Shown here piece by piece: positions 1 through 7,922 of a stretch of 20,077 bases of DNA (the stretch's first letter is position 1; each line of letters starts with the position of its first letter). The DNA is taken from positions 1 through 20,077 of the forward strand of contig DATGMD010000088.1 of the NCBI GenBank assembly GCA_035293805.1, written 5' to 3'. A program made the translations under genes and the position numbers. The notes beneath the pieces are model-generated. The model worked only from the letters and a program-made list of their open reading frames with translations, had not been told where the DNA came from and did no database searches. Origin of the DNA: JAJPHF01 sp035293805. Its GTDB lineage: Bacteria; Chloroflexota; UBA6077; JAJPHF01.

Positions 1-1194
1 GTCGTACTCGACGCGGGGGACATCCAGGTGGATGTCGATGCGGTCGAGCAGCGGCCCCGAGAGGCGCTTCTGGTAGCGCGTCACCAGCGTCTCCGAGCAC
101 GTGCAAGCGCGCAGGCTGTCCCCGTAGTAGCCGCACGGGCAGGGGTTCATGGCGCCGACGAGCATCACCTTGGCGGGGAAGGTGACGCTGCCCTGCGCGC
201 GGCTGATGGTGACGTGGCCGTCTTCGAGCGGCTGGCGCAAGACTTCAAGGGCGGGCTGGCCGAACTCGGGTAGCTCGTCGAGGAAGAGCACGCCGCGGTG
301 CGCCAGGCTGATCTCGCCCGGGCGGGGCCAGCGCCCGCCGCCGACCAGGCCGGCATGGCTGATGGTGTGGTGGGGCGCGCGGAACGGCCGCTGCCGCACG
401 ACGGGGCGCTCGGGCGGCAGGTGCCCGGCCACGCTGTAGATCTTGGTCACTTCCAGGCATTCGTCGCGGGTCATGGCCGGCAGGATCGAGGGCAGCGCCC
501 GCGCGAGCAGCGTCTTGCCCGCGCCGGGCGGCCCGCTCATGAGCAGGTTGTGGCCGCCGGCCGCGGCCACCTCCAGCGCCCGGCGGGCGTGCTCCTGGCC
601 CTTCACGTCGGCCAGGTCACCGCCCGGCCGCTCGTCGTCGCCCGCCGCCAGGTCCTCGCCCTCCGGCGCCGGCGCGATGGGCGCCTCGCCGCGGAGGTGC
701 GCCACGAGCGCCCCGAGCGTCGGCACCGGCATCACGCGCACGCCGCCCAGCAGCGTTGCCTCGCGCGCGTCGATCGCCGGCACGTACACCGTGTCCAGCC
801 CCCGCTCGCGCGCCAGCGCCACCAGCGCGATGATGCCCGGCGTGTGGCGTAGGCTGCCGTCCAGGCTCAGCTCGCCGAGGTACAACACGCCGCCCGGCTC
901 GGCCTCGACCTGGCCGCTCGCAATCAGGATGCCGACGGCGATGGGCAGGTCGTAGCTGGGGCCTTCCTTCTTGAGGTCGGCCGGCGCCAGGTTCACGGTG
1001 ATGCGGCGCATCGGGAAGCTGAGGCCGCTGTTGCGAATGGCGGCGCGCACGCGCTCGCGGGCCTCCTGCACCGCCGCGTCCGGCAGCCCGACGACGAGGA
1101 AGTTGGGCATCCCGCCCGGCGCGATGTCCACCTCGACCTCGACCAGCGCGCCGTCTAGCCCCACCACCGCGCCGGTCAGCACCTTCGCCAGCAT
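1..1194 (-). CDS. yifB: YifB/ComM-family Mg-chelatase-like AAA+ ATPase (C-terminus cut by window edge)
   Basis: Reading leftward from ATG at 1194, 398 codons stay open to the window edge, so the C-terminal part is missing (family members are about 500 residues). The N-terminal ChlI-type domain has MLAKVLTGAVVGLDG at the start and VNLAPADLKKEGPSYDLPIA at about 67-86. The AAA+ core shows Walker A GPPGAGKT at 221-228, the FRAPHHTISHAGLVGGG block at 271-287, Walker B VLFLDELPEF at 302-311, and the cysteine-rich NPCPCGYYGD...CTC segment with SGPLLDRIDIHLD near 379-391. These are diagnostic of YifB/ComM. In naturally transformable bacteria ComM is a hexameric helicase that aids branch migration during recombination of incoming DNA; elsewhere the role is less clear. 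A G-rich Shine-Dalgarno (rc of 1201-1207) supports the start. Family call is firm; the exact role is inferred. Confidence 0.95.
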   Translation of the reverse strand, partial: MLAKVLTGAVVGLDGALVEVEVDIAPGGMPNFLVVGLPDAAVQEARERVRAAIRNSGLSFPMRRITVNLAPADLKKEGPSYDLPIAVGILIASGQVEAEPGGVLYLGELSLDGSLRHTPGIIALVALARERGLDTVYVPAIDAREATLLGGVRVMPVPTLGALVAHLRGEAPIAPAPEGEDLAAGDDERPGGDLADVKGQEHARRALEVAAAGGHNLLMSGPPGAGKTLLARALPSILPAMTRDECLEVTKIYSVAGHLPPERPVVRQRPFRAPHHTISHAGLVGGGRWPRPGEISLAHRGVLFLDELPEFGQPALEVLRQPLEDGHVTISRAQGSVTFPAKVMLVGAMNPCPCGYYGDSLRACTCSETLVTRYQKRLSGPLLDRIDIHLDVPRVEYD

Positions 1195-1229
1195 GCCCTA
1201 CCCCCTCGCCGCTCGTCACACGCAGCGCC

Positions 1230-1238
1230 ATCATAGCA
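1230..1238 (-). promoter_or_regulatory. Candidate extended -10 promoter for the YifB gene
   Basis: On the minus strand the sequence reads TGC-TATGAT, an extended -10 with one mismatch to TATAAT, 36 bases upstream of the ATG at 1194. No good -35 is visible, as is usual for extended -10 promoters. Confidence 0.4.
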
Positions 1239-1295
1239 AGTTCCGACGTACGAGCGCCGCATCACGCCGGTGGAGCAAGGCAGTTTCGGCAGCGG

Positions 1296-1304
1296 TGCTA
1301 GAAT
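1296..1304 (+). promoter_or_regulatory. Candidate extended -10 promoter for the Uma2-family gene
   Basis: TGC-TAGAAT forms an extended -10 about 55 bases before the ATG at 1359, in the 164-base gap between two divergent genes. The -35 region is not recognisable. A Shine-Dalgarno GAGGGA lies at 1347-1352. Confidence 0.4.
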
Positions 1305-1358
1305 GAGGTTCAGGGCCGAGAGCAAGGGCGCGAGCCGGCGCGCGCCGAGGGAACGACC

Positions 1359-1904
1359 ATGGCGATTCAGGACAAGCTCATGACGGCCGAGGAGCTGTCG
1401 CTACTCCCGGACGACGGGCAACGCCACGAGCTGGTACGGGGAAGGCTGCTTACCATGGCGCCGCCTGGCGAAGAACACAGTTGGCTCCAGGTCAACCTGA
1501 TCGCTCCCCTTGCCCATCACGTCCGTGCCCACCGCTTGGGTCGGGTCTACGGCGAGCTGGGGTGCAAGCTCGAAGCGGACCCGGACACCGTACGCGCGAC
1601 CGACGCGGCGTTCATCCGGCAGGAACGGCTCACCGGCCCACCCCAGCCCGGCTACTGGCTCGGCGCGCCCGACCTGGTCGTCGAAGTGATCTGGCCGAAC
1701 GATCGCTATACGGAAGTCGACGACAAGGTGGCGACCTGGCTGGCGCACGGGGCGCGGTTGGTGCTGGTGGTCAATCCGCGCTGGCGGACGATCCTGGTAC
1801 ACCGGCCCGGTGAGGCACCGCGCCTCCTCACGGAGCACGACACGCTGGACGGCGCGGATGTGGTGCCGGGGTGGCAGATCGCCGTGCGGGAGATATTTGC
1901 GTAA
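1359..1904 (+). CDS. Uma2-family (DUF820) PD-(D/E)xK nuclease-like protein
   Basis: A 181-residue protein of normal family length. It carries the Uma2 hallmarks: MTAEELSLLPDDGQRHELVRG near the N-terminus (E24), a DPDTVRATDAAFI strand where families usually have PD (here TD, D82), the core GAPDLVVEVIWPND with D105 and E109, the downstream Lys of DDKVATWL (K123), and the C-terminal DVVPGWQIAVREIF. Together these resemble a restriction-endonuclease-like fold with a displaced lysine. Uma2 proteins are abundant in Chloroflexota and cyanobacteria, often as solitary genes in many copies; their biological role is not established. The gene is monocistronic here, divergent from yifB. ATG 1359 is chosen for its Shine-Dalgarno at 1347-1352. 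The family assignment is confident; nuclease activity is inferred. Confidence 0.9.
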   Translation: MAIQDKLMTAEELSLLPDDGQRHELVRGRLLTMAPPGEEHSWLQVNLIAPLAHHVRAHRLGRVYGELGCKLEADPDTVRATDAAFIRQERLTGPPQPGYWLGAPDLVVEVIWPNDRYTEVDDKVATWLAHGARLVLVVNPRWRTILVHRPGEAPRLLTEHDTLDGADVVPGWQIAVREIFA

Positions 1905-2007
1905 GCGGCAGTGCCCCGTCTTCCCGGCTAGCGTCCCCAGTGCAGGCGCGCCCTGCCAAGAGAATTCGGCATCCCATCCTTCCTCGTGGGACCGGGGCGC
2001 GGGAGCG

Positions 2008-2196
2008 TTAGTCGTCCAGGGCGCCGCTCACGGCGACGAGCGCCCCCAGGAACGCGATCAGGCTGATCACGCCCAGCGCCGGGTTCAGGCCCGCGATCAC
2101 GACGACGACGAGCAGGCCCACGAACCCAAACACGTACATCCCCAGGCTGAAGAGCACGAAGCCCATCGCCCGGCACCACGCCCTCAACCCCCCCAT
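2008..2196 (-). CDS. Small two-helix membrane protein (62 aa), function unknown
   Basis: Start ATG at 2196 has a strong Shine-Dalgarno (GAGAAGGTGGA, ending six bases before it), which favours it over the longer open frame from 2268. The product begins MGGLRAWCRAMGF. It has one hydrophobic segment at about residues 12-37 (FVLFSLGMYVFGFVGLLVVVVIAG) and a second at about 42-58 (ALGVISLIAFLGALVAV), ending GALDD. The basic N-terminus and acidic end suggest both termini face the cytoplasm. No family is recognised. It is convergent with the Uma2 gene and divergent from nadE across a 467-base gap. Confidence 0.6.
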   Translation of the reverse strand: MGGLRAWCRAMGFVLFSLGMYVFGFVGLLVVVVIAGLNPALGVISLIAFLGALVAVSGALDD

Positions 2197-2471
2197 GACG
2201 CTCCACCTTCTCCCGCTTGACGCGCCACCGGCCAGCGCCCCTCCGGTCCCGCTGCCGCGGCATCCCACGGTAGGTTCCCCCGACCGCCGAAGAGTTCGAC
2301 ACCCCCTCCCCGGACGCCAGCCCCCCGCCGATGCTCTCCGGTGTAGAAGTCGCGCGTCCGCCGCGACGACGTGACCGCGACGGCTGCCCGAGGCGACGCA
2401 CGGCGCTGGCTGCCCGCGCCGTTTCCGCCCGGCACCCAGGCAGCGGTCTTCCGTTCCGGGCGCAACGGCGC

Positions 2472-2558
2472 CAAACGATGCTTTGTTTACCGCGCCCGCT
2501 CGGGGCGCGAAGCCAGCGCCGGCCTGGGCTGCCGGCCACCCCCGGGGAGCATCGTTTG
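2472..2558. repeat. 11-bp inverted repeat enclosing two hairpins (possible structured RNA or small MITE-like element)
   Basis: CAAACGATGCT at 2472-2482 is the exact reverse complement of 2548-2558. Inside it lie a 7-bp hairpin (CGCGCCC at 2491-2497 with GGGCGCG at 2503-2509, five-base loop) and a 6-bp hairpin (GCCGGC at 2518-2523 and 2531-2536), plus the self-complementary CCCCGGGG at 2540-2547. The nested layout resembles a multi-branch junction. It lies 105 bases before nadE. It matches no riboswitch consensus I know, so function and transcribed strand are unknown. Confidence 0.45.
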
Positions 2559-2626
2559 ATCGTTCCTCGGAAATTAAACGCGCGGGCGCCGCCGCGCCGC
2601 GCGTCAGCAGAGAGCAGCAGCGGCGG

Positions 2627-2632
2627 TATCAT
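2627..2632 (+). promoter_or_regulatory. Candidate -10 box for nadE
   Basis: TATCAT, one mismatch from TATAAT, lies 31 bases before the nadE ATG. A weak -35-like TCAGCA (3 of 6 matches) precedes it by 17 bases. If this is the only promoter, the folded element at 2472-2558 is not in the nadE transcript. Confidence 0.3.
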
Positions 2633-2663
2633 CCCAGTGGGCAAATCGCGTGGGGAGGGCGCC

Positions 2664-4805
<2,142 letters not shown>

Positions 4806-5196
4806 GCCGCGCCCGGCGCTCGCTCGCGCAGCGCGCTGGCGGCTCCCGCCGGCCGGCGCCAGCGGCGTGGAGCGCCCGCGTCCTCGCCGCTGGCGACTCT
4901 CGGCATATGCCCCAACTGTCCGCCGCGGCTGGCGCACGGCCTCGGCCCGCCGTCCGCGAGCCCCAGTTTTCCGCGCCAGCGCGCGGTACGAGCGGCCTCG
5001 GGCCGGCCGTGGCACGCGCCCTGCATTAGCGGGCAGCGAGGAAGCGAGTTGAGCGCTTCCGCGAGGACTAGCCTGCTGACTGGGCAACGAAGCCCGCGGG
5101 CAAGTCAGCAGCGATGGGGCTGCTCGAACCACCGCGGCGGGACCTGGCGTCCCGGGCGCCAGCCGCCGGATGGTGCGCGGCCGGGGAGTAACCGGT
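4806..5196. other. Non-coding stretch after nadE
   Basis: This 391-base gap has no credible gene: the open frames across it lack ribosome sites and are Arg/Pro/Ala-rich shadows. Just after nadE an 8-bp inverted repeat (CGCTGGCG at 4834-4841 with 4857-4864) could end transcription, but no T-run follows. The second half contains the hairpin cluster at 5040-5154. Confidence 0.55.
5040..5154 (+). other. Hairpin-rich leader, possible structured RNA
   Basis: Three compact stems occur in order. The first is GGAAGCG at 5040-5046 with CGCTTCC at 5054-5060. The second is a 9-bp stem 5073-5081 with 5103-5111 that encloses GGGC-AACGAA-GCCC. The third is CGGGAC at 5138-5143 with GTCCCG at 5149-5154. In addition AGCAG at 5107-5111 could pair with CTGCT at 5120-5124, which would compete with the second stem, an arrangement seen in switching leaders. 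It ends about 43 bases before the ATG at 5197. I could not match it to a T-box, cobalamin, SAM, yybP-ykoY or other class I know. Confidence 0.35.
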
Positions 5197-5808
5197 ATGC
5201 AGACTGTACGGGAAGACGTCGCGACCGAACGCCGCGCGGACCCCTGGGTCCGCTGGCCCGTCTACTGGAGCGGGATCTGGGTGGGCATGCTGGCCGCGCT
5301 GGCGGTGGCGCTGCTGTTCGGCCTGGCCGCCATCGCGGTGGGCGCCCACGAGATGGGCGCGACGCAGCAGATTACCCGGTGGTCCACCGTGGGCATCGGC
5401 GCCCTCGTCTTTAGCGTCGTCGGGGCCTTCGTCTCGTTCGTCGTCGGCGGCTGGGTCGCCGCCAAGATCGCGGGCCTAGTCCGCGCCGAGCCAGCGATCC
5501 TGCACGGCGCGATCGTCTGGGCGCTCGCGGTGCCGTTCCTGGTGGGGATCGCGGCGCTGGGCGCCAGCAGCTACTTCGGCGGCTGGTACGGTGGCCTGGC
5601 GGGCACGCCGGCCTGGGTCGTGCCTCCCAATACCGCGGTCGATCCCAACGTCGCTACGGCGGCGCGCAACGGCGCGCTCGCCACGTTCACCACGCTGCTC
5701 ATCGGCCTGATGGGCTCAGTAATCGGCGGCTGGCTCGCCTCCGGCGAGCCGATGACCTTCCACCACTACGTTGAGCGCGACCGCGCGGTCGCGCACGAGA
5801 CGCGCTAA
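5197..5808 (+). CDS. Four-helix integral membrane protein (PhnA-like/YrzE-like type), function unknown
   Basis: Start ATG 5197 is preceded by GGGGAG at 5183-5188. The 203-residue product has hydrophobic segments at about 23-50, 64-86, 100-124 and 161-181, with a short cytoplasmic N-terminus and a polar His/Arg/Glu-rich tail. The motif order W..YWSGIWVGMLAALAVALL, then GGWVAAKIAGLVR, then ILHGAIVWALAV resembles a loose family of small membrane proteins, often labelled PhnA-like, found in many bacteria. No catalytic motif is visible. The gene sits 36 bases before a tiny hydrophobic peptide gene and upstream of hsp20, which hints at an envelope-stress setting. The family resemblance is from memory of motif layout, so treat the name as tentative. 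Confidence 0.75.
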   Translation: MQTVREDVATERRADPWVRWPVYWSGIWVGMLAALAVALLFGLAAIAVGAHEMGATQQITRWSTVGIGALVFSVVGAFVSFVVGGWVAAKIAGLVRAEPAILHGAIVWALAVPFLVGIAALGASSYFGGWYGGLAGTPAWVVPPNTAVDPNVATAARNGALATFTTLLIGLMGSVIGGWLASGEPMTFHHYVERDRAVAHETR

Positions 5809-5844
5809 GCGCGGTAGCGCGGCGCGGAGAGAGGAGCCACGACG

Positions 5845-5925
5845 ATGCTGCTGATCCTGCTCTGGCTACTCGGCCTGCCACTGGGGCTGATTATCATCCT
5901 CTGGCTGCTGGGCGTCGGCCACTAA
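5845..5925 (+). CDS. 26-residue hydrophobic membrane peptide
   Basis: A small open frame with ATG at 5845 and TAA at 5923-5925, preceded by a strong purine-rich Shine-Dalgarno GAGAGAGGAG at 5827-5836. The peptide begins MLLILLWLLGLPLG and ends with LWLLGVGH, so it is almost wholly one membrane-spanning segment with a central Gly-Leu-Pro kink. It lies 36 bases after the four-helix membrane protein, probably in the same transcript, and just before the hairpin at 5944-5977. It recalls the tiny Leu/Ile/Trp-rich membrane peptides (lmo0937-like) linked with stress in other bacteria, but at this length similarity cannot be judged. Confidence 0.55.
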   Translation: MLLILLWLLGLPLGLIIILWLLGVGH

Positions 5926-5943
5926 GCAGAACGGCGTATCAAG

Positions 5944-5977
5944 CGAGCCGGCCGAGCCTACGGGCTCGGCCGGCTCG
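5944..5977 (+). terminator. 15-bp perfect hairpin with UACG tetraloop
   Basis: The arm 5944-5958 is the exact reverse complement of 5963-5977. The loop TACG is closed by C-G, which is the UNCG class of very stable tetraloops. It follows the tiny membrane peptide stop by 18 bases and precedes the hsp20 leader. No T-run follows, so it may end transcription poorly or instead protect the 3' end of the upstream mRNA. Confidence 0.55.
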
Positions 5978-6031
5978 TCGCGTTCATGGTATTGCGTCAT
6001 ATGCCACGCTAACTGGGCTCTAATGCGAGTC

Positions 6032-6059
6032 TTATCGGCTCCCGACGCGCCTCTAACAT
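6032..6059 (+). promoter_or_regulatory. Candidate hsp20 promoter
   Basis: TTATCG at 6032-6037 and TAACAT at 6054-6059 are separated by 16 bases and lie about 62 bases before the hsp20 ATG, in the most A/T-rich part of the window. Both hexamers are weak, and no CIRCE operator is present. Confidence 0.25.
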
Positions 6060-6121
6060 ACCTCAGACCATACTAGCTGCAGCGGCACTCCTCATCACCC
6101 CCAGAAGCGGAGGTAGTCAGT

Positions 6122-6562
6122 ATGGCGATGCGACGTTGGTCCCCCTTCCACGAGATGCCCACGCTGCGCGATGCGATGGATCGCCTGTTCGAGCAGAGCT
6201 TCGTCCGCCCCACTGCTTGGAGCGGCAACGGCTGGCAGGCGACGCCGTCTCTCGACGTCTACGCCGAGGGCGACAACTTCGTCATCGAGGCGGCCCTGCC
6301 CGGCCTGGACCCGAATGCGGTCCACGTCTCGGTGCTCGGCAACGAGGTTACCATCAGCGGCGACTATCCCACGGCCCCGGAGGGTCGCCAGTACCTGTTC
6401 CGCGAGCGTGGCACCGGCCACTTCGAGCGGACTATCTACCTGCCGACCGAGCTGAACGCCGACCAGGCCGAGGCGCACTACGAGCACGGCGTGCTCCGCC
6501 TGGTCCTGCCGAAGGCCGAGTCGGCCAAGCCGCGGCGGATCGCGCTCACCGCGGGCCAGTAA
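6122..6562 (+). CDS. Small heat-shock protein, Hsp20/alpha-crystallin family
   Basis: A 146-residue cytoplasmic chaperone that should form large oligomers and hold unfolding proteins without ATP. The N-terminal arm (about 1-40) is typical, with MRRWSPFHEMPTLRDAMDRLF. The alpha-crystallin domain runs from about 42 to 138: PSLDVYAEGDNFVIEAALPG, then VHVSVLGNEVTISGDY, RERGTGHFERTIYLP, and the signature HGVLRLVLPKAE near 120-131. A C-terminal IAL approximates the I-x-I/V anchor. The start ATG 6122 is preceded by GGAGG at 6110-6114. The gene stands alone between the hairpin at 5944-5977 and a strong terminator, so it is probably its own transcription unit. Confidence 0.95.
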   Translation: MAMRRWSPFHEMPTLRDAMDRLFEQSFVRPTAWSGNGWQATPSLDVYAEGDNFVIEAALPGLDPNAVHVSVLGNEVTISGDYPTAPEGRQYLFRERGTGHFERTIYLPTELNADQAEAHYEHGVLRLVLPKAESAKPRRIALTAGQ

Positions 6563-6593
6563 TCCTCGCCGATCACCGGCGCCCGACAACGAC

Positions 6594-6642
6594 GGGGGCC
6601 GAGTCCGGGGCCGCGCCAACGCCCCGGCCCGGCTCCCCTTTT
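6594..6642 (+). terminator. Intrinsic terminator after hsp20
   Basis: An inner 7-bp stem (CCGGGGC at 6605-6611 with GCCCCGG at 6621-6627) sits inside an outer 8-bp stem (6594-6601 with 6630-6638, one bulged T). TTTT at 6639-6642 follows directly. It is 32 bases after the hsp20 stop and is the only hairpin in the window with a T-run. Confidence 0.75.
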
Positions 6643-6754
6643 CGTGTCGTTCGCCGTCGATGCTCGCGACTCGCCTGCCGGCCCCGCTGCCGCTTGCCCC
6701 CCGTCTCGCGGGCCGCCGTGGCCGCGGCGAGCGGCACGCCCCGTCCCACTCTCG

Positions 6755-6760
6755 TATACT
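6755..6760 (+). promoter_or_regulatory. Candidate -10 box for the membrane protein/glucosidase operon
   Basis: TATACT, one mismatch from consensus, lies 50 bases before the GTG at 6810 and after the hsp20 terminator. No convincing -35 is seen. Confidence 0.35.
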
Positions 6761-6809
6761 CGCGGGTAGAGGGCGGCCAGCGCATTGCCCTCGCGGGAGG
6801 AAGCGGCTC

Positions 6810-7922
6810 GTGGTGCATGGACTCCGGGTTCCGCCGCTACGGCTCGTGCGGAACGTTGACGCGGGAAGCTTCCTCGAGAGCTTCCTGGTGGCGGCCGTAA
6901 GCGCGGTGCTGGTGATTCGGGTCTACCTGGAGCTAACCGGCTACCCGCAGATCGGCGGCCGCGGTCTGCACATCGCGCACATGCTGTGGGGCGGTGCGCT
7001 CTTGGTCGTCGGCGTCGTGCTGCTTCTCGCCTACCTGGGCAAGTGGGTGCAGCACCTGGCCGCGATCGTGGCGGGCATCGGCTTCGGCACCTTCATCGAC
7101 GAGCTAGGCAAGTTCATCACCAGCGACAACAACTACTTCTTCCAGCCGACAATCGCGCTCATCTACGCCATCTTCGTCCTGCTCTTCCTCTGGTTCCGCG
7201 CCATCGAGCGGCGCCAACAGCTCTCGCCGACGGAATGCTTGGGGAACGCCGTGGAGCTGCTGCGCGAGGCCGTGCTGCGGCCTCAGAGCGGCGCACGCGA
7301 GCGCGGGCTGGCGCTGCTCGCCCGCGCCGACGCGGACAATCCGCTGGTGCGCGGGCTACAGGCGCTCTTCCTGCAGACCGCCTGTAGCCCGGCCGCTCAG
7401 CAGCCGTTCACGGCCTCTGTCGCCGGACACGCGCGCGCGGCCTATGAGCGGCTCATCGGCTTCCGCTGGTTCCACCGGCTGATCGTTGGCGGCTTCCTGC
7501 TGCACGCGGCCGTGGCTATCGTGGCGCTGATCGTGCTCATCGCGACCGACCCGCGGTTCTCCTGGATCGACCCGGCCGTCTCGATCGAGGACTGGGGCGA
7601 CACCCTCTCGACGGCGCTGTCGACCGTGCTGGTGGTGCTGGGCGCCATCCGCCTGCGCGCGTCGCGGCTGTTCGCTTACTACTGGTTCAAGCGCTCGATC
7701 CTGGTGTCCATCTTCCTGGTCCAGTTCTTCGCCTTCTACACCGAGCAGCTCGGGGCGGTCGTGGGATTGGCGATCGATCTGGTGATCCTGGGCGCCCTCA
7801 ACTACATGATTCGCGAGGAGCGCGCCGTGCAGGCGGCTCGGCTGGTGGCCGGAAGCGCTCCGCCGGCGCGCGCCGTGCCCGCGCCGGCGGCCGTGGCATC
7901 GCGCGTCGCGAGCGAGCAGTGA
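6810..7922 (+). CDS. Conserved polytopic membrane protein, function unknown
   Basis: GTG 6810 is chosen because GGGAGG at 6795-6800 is well spaced before it; GTG 6813 is equally possible, and the open frame extends to 6660 only as non-coding-looking sequence. The 370-residue product has about eight hydrophobic segments (near 22-40, 54-77, 82-95, 111-130, 222-245, 265-281, 297-312, 316-333). The conserved-looking block YLELTGYPQIGG...LHIAHMLWGG...GIGFGTFIDELGKFIT at about 39-104 has charged residues (H54, H57, D97, E98, K101) near the membrane, and the 131-220 region is a soluble helical loop. I recall similar proteins in Actinobacteria and Chloroflexota but no known function. Its stop overlaps the next gene's GTG by four bases, implying translational coupling. 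Confidence 0.8.
   Translation: MVHGLRVPPLRLVRNVDAGSFLESFLVAAVSAVLVIRVYLELTGYPQIGGRGLHIAHMLWGGALLVVGVVLLLAYLGKWVQHLAAIVAGIGFGTFIDELGKFITSDNNYFFQPTIALIYAIFVLLFLWFRAIERRQQLSPTECLGNAVELLREAVLRPQSGARERGLALLARADADNPLVRGLQALFLQTACSPAAQQPFTASVAGHARAAYERLIGFRWFHRLIVGGFLLHAAVAIVALIVLIATDPRFSWIDPAVSIEDWGDTLSTALSTVLVVLGAIRLRASRLFAYYWFKRSILVSIFLVQFFAFYTEQLGAVVGLAIDLVILGALNYMIREERAVQAARLVAGSAPPARAVPAPAAVASRVASEQ

Larger units (their letters stand above)
2197..2663. other. Non-coding stretch between divergent genes
   Basis: This 467-base gap separates the small membrane protein and nadE. The open frames crossing it have no Shine-Dalgarno and show only GC-rich shadow composition. It holds the folded inverted-repeat element at 2472-2558, an A/T-rich patch at 2571-2578 that reads TTTAAT on the minus strand (a possible -10 for the leftward gene), and a candidate nadE promoter at 2627-2632. 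Nothing recognisable is seen from about 2205 to 2465. Confidence 0.6.

Noticed and set aside
1942..1956. Terminator between the convergent Uma2 and small membrane protein genes
   Set aside because: Only a 5-bp GCAGG/CCTGC stem with no T-run, well within chance for this base composition.
2331..2663. N-terminal extension of NadE from an upstream start
   Set aside because: The extra 111 codons match nothing in the family, lack a ribosome site, and overlap the folded element; ATG 2664 has a strong Shine-Dalgarno.
5125..5154. T-box riboswitch-like sequence (ACCACCGCGG followed by GCGTCCCG)
   Set aside because: The required UGGNACC bulge that pairs with the tRNA end is missing, no stem I features are visible, and the downstream gene is not an amino-acid gene.
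5978..6121. CIRCE (HrcA) operator before hsp20
   Set aside because: No TTAGCACTC / GAGTGCTAA inverted repeat is present in the leader; only an isolated GCACTC occurs.
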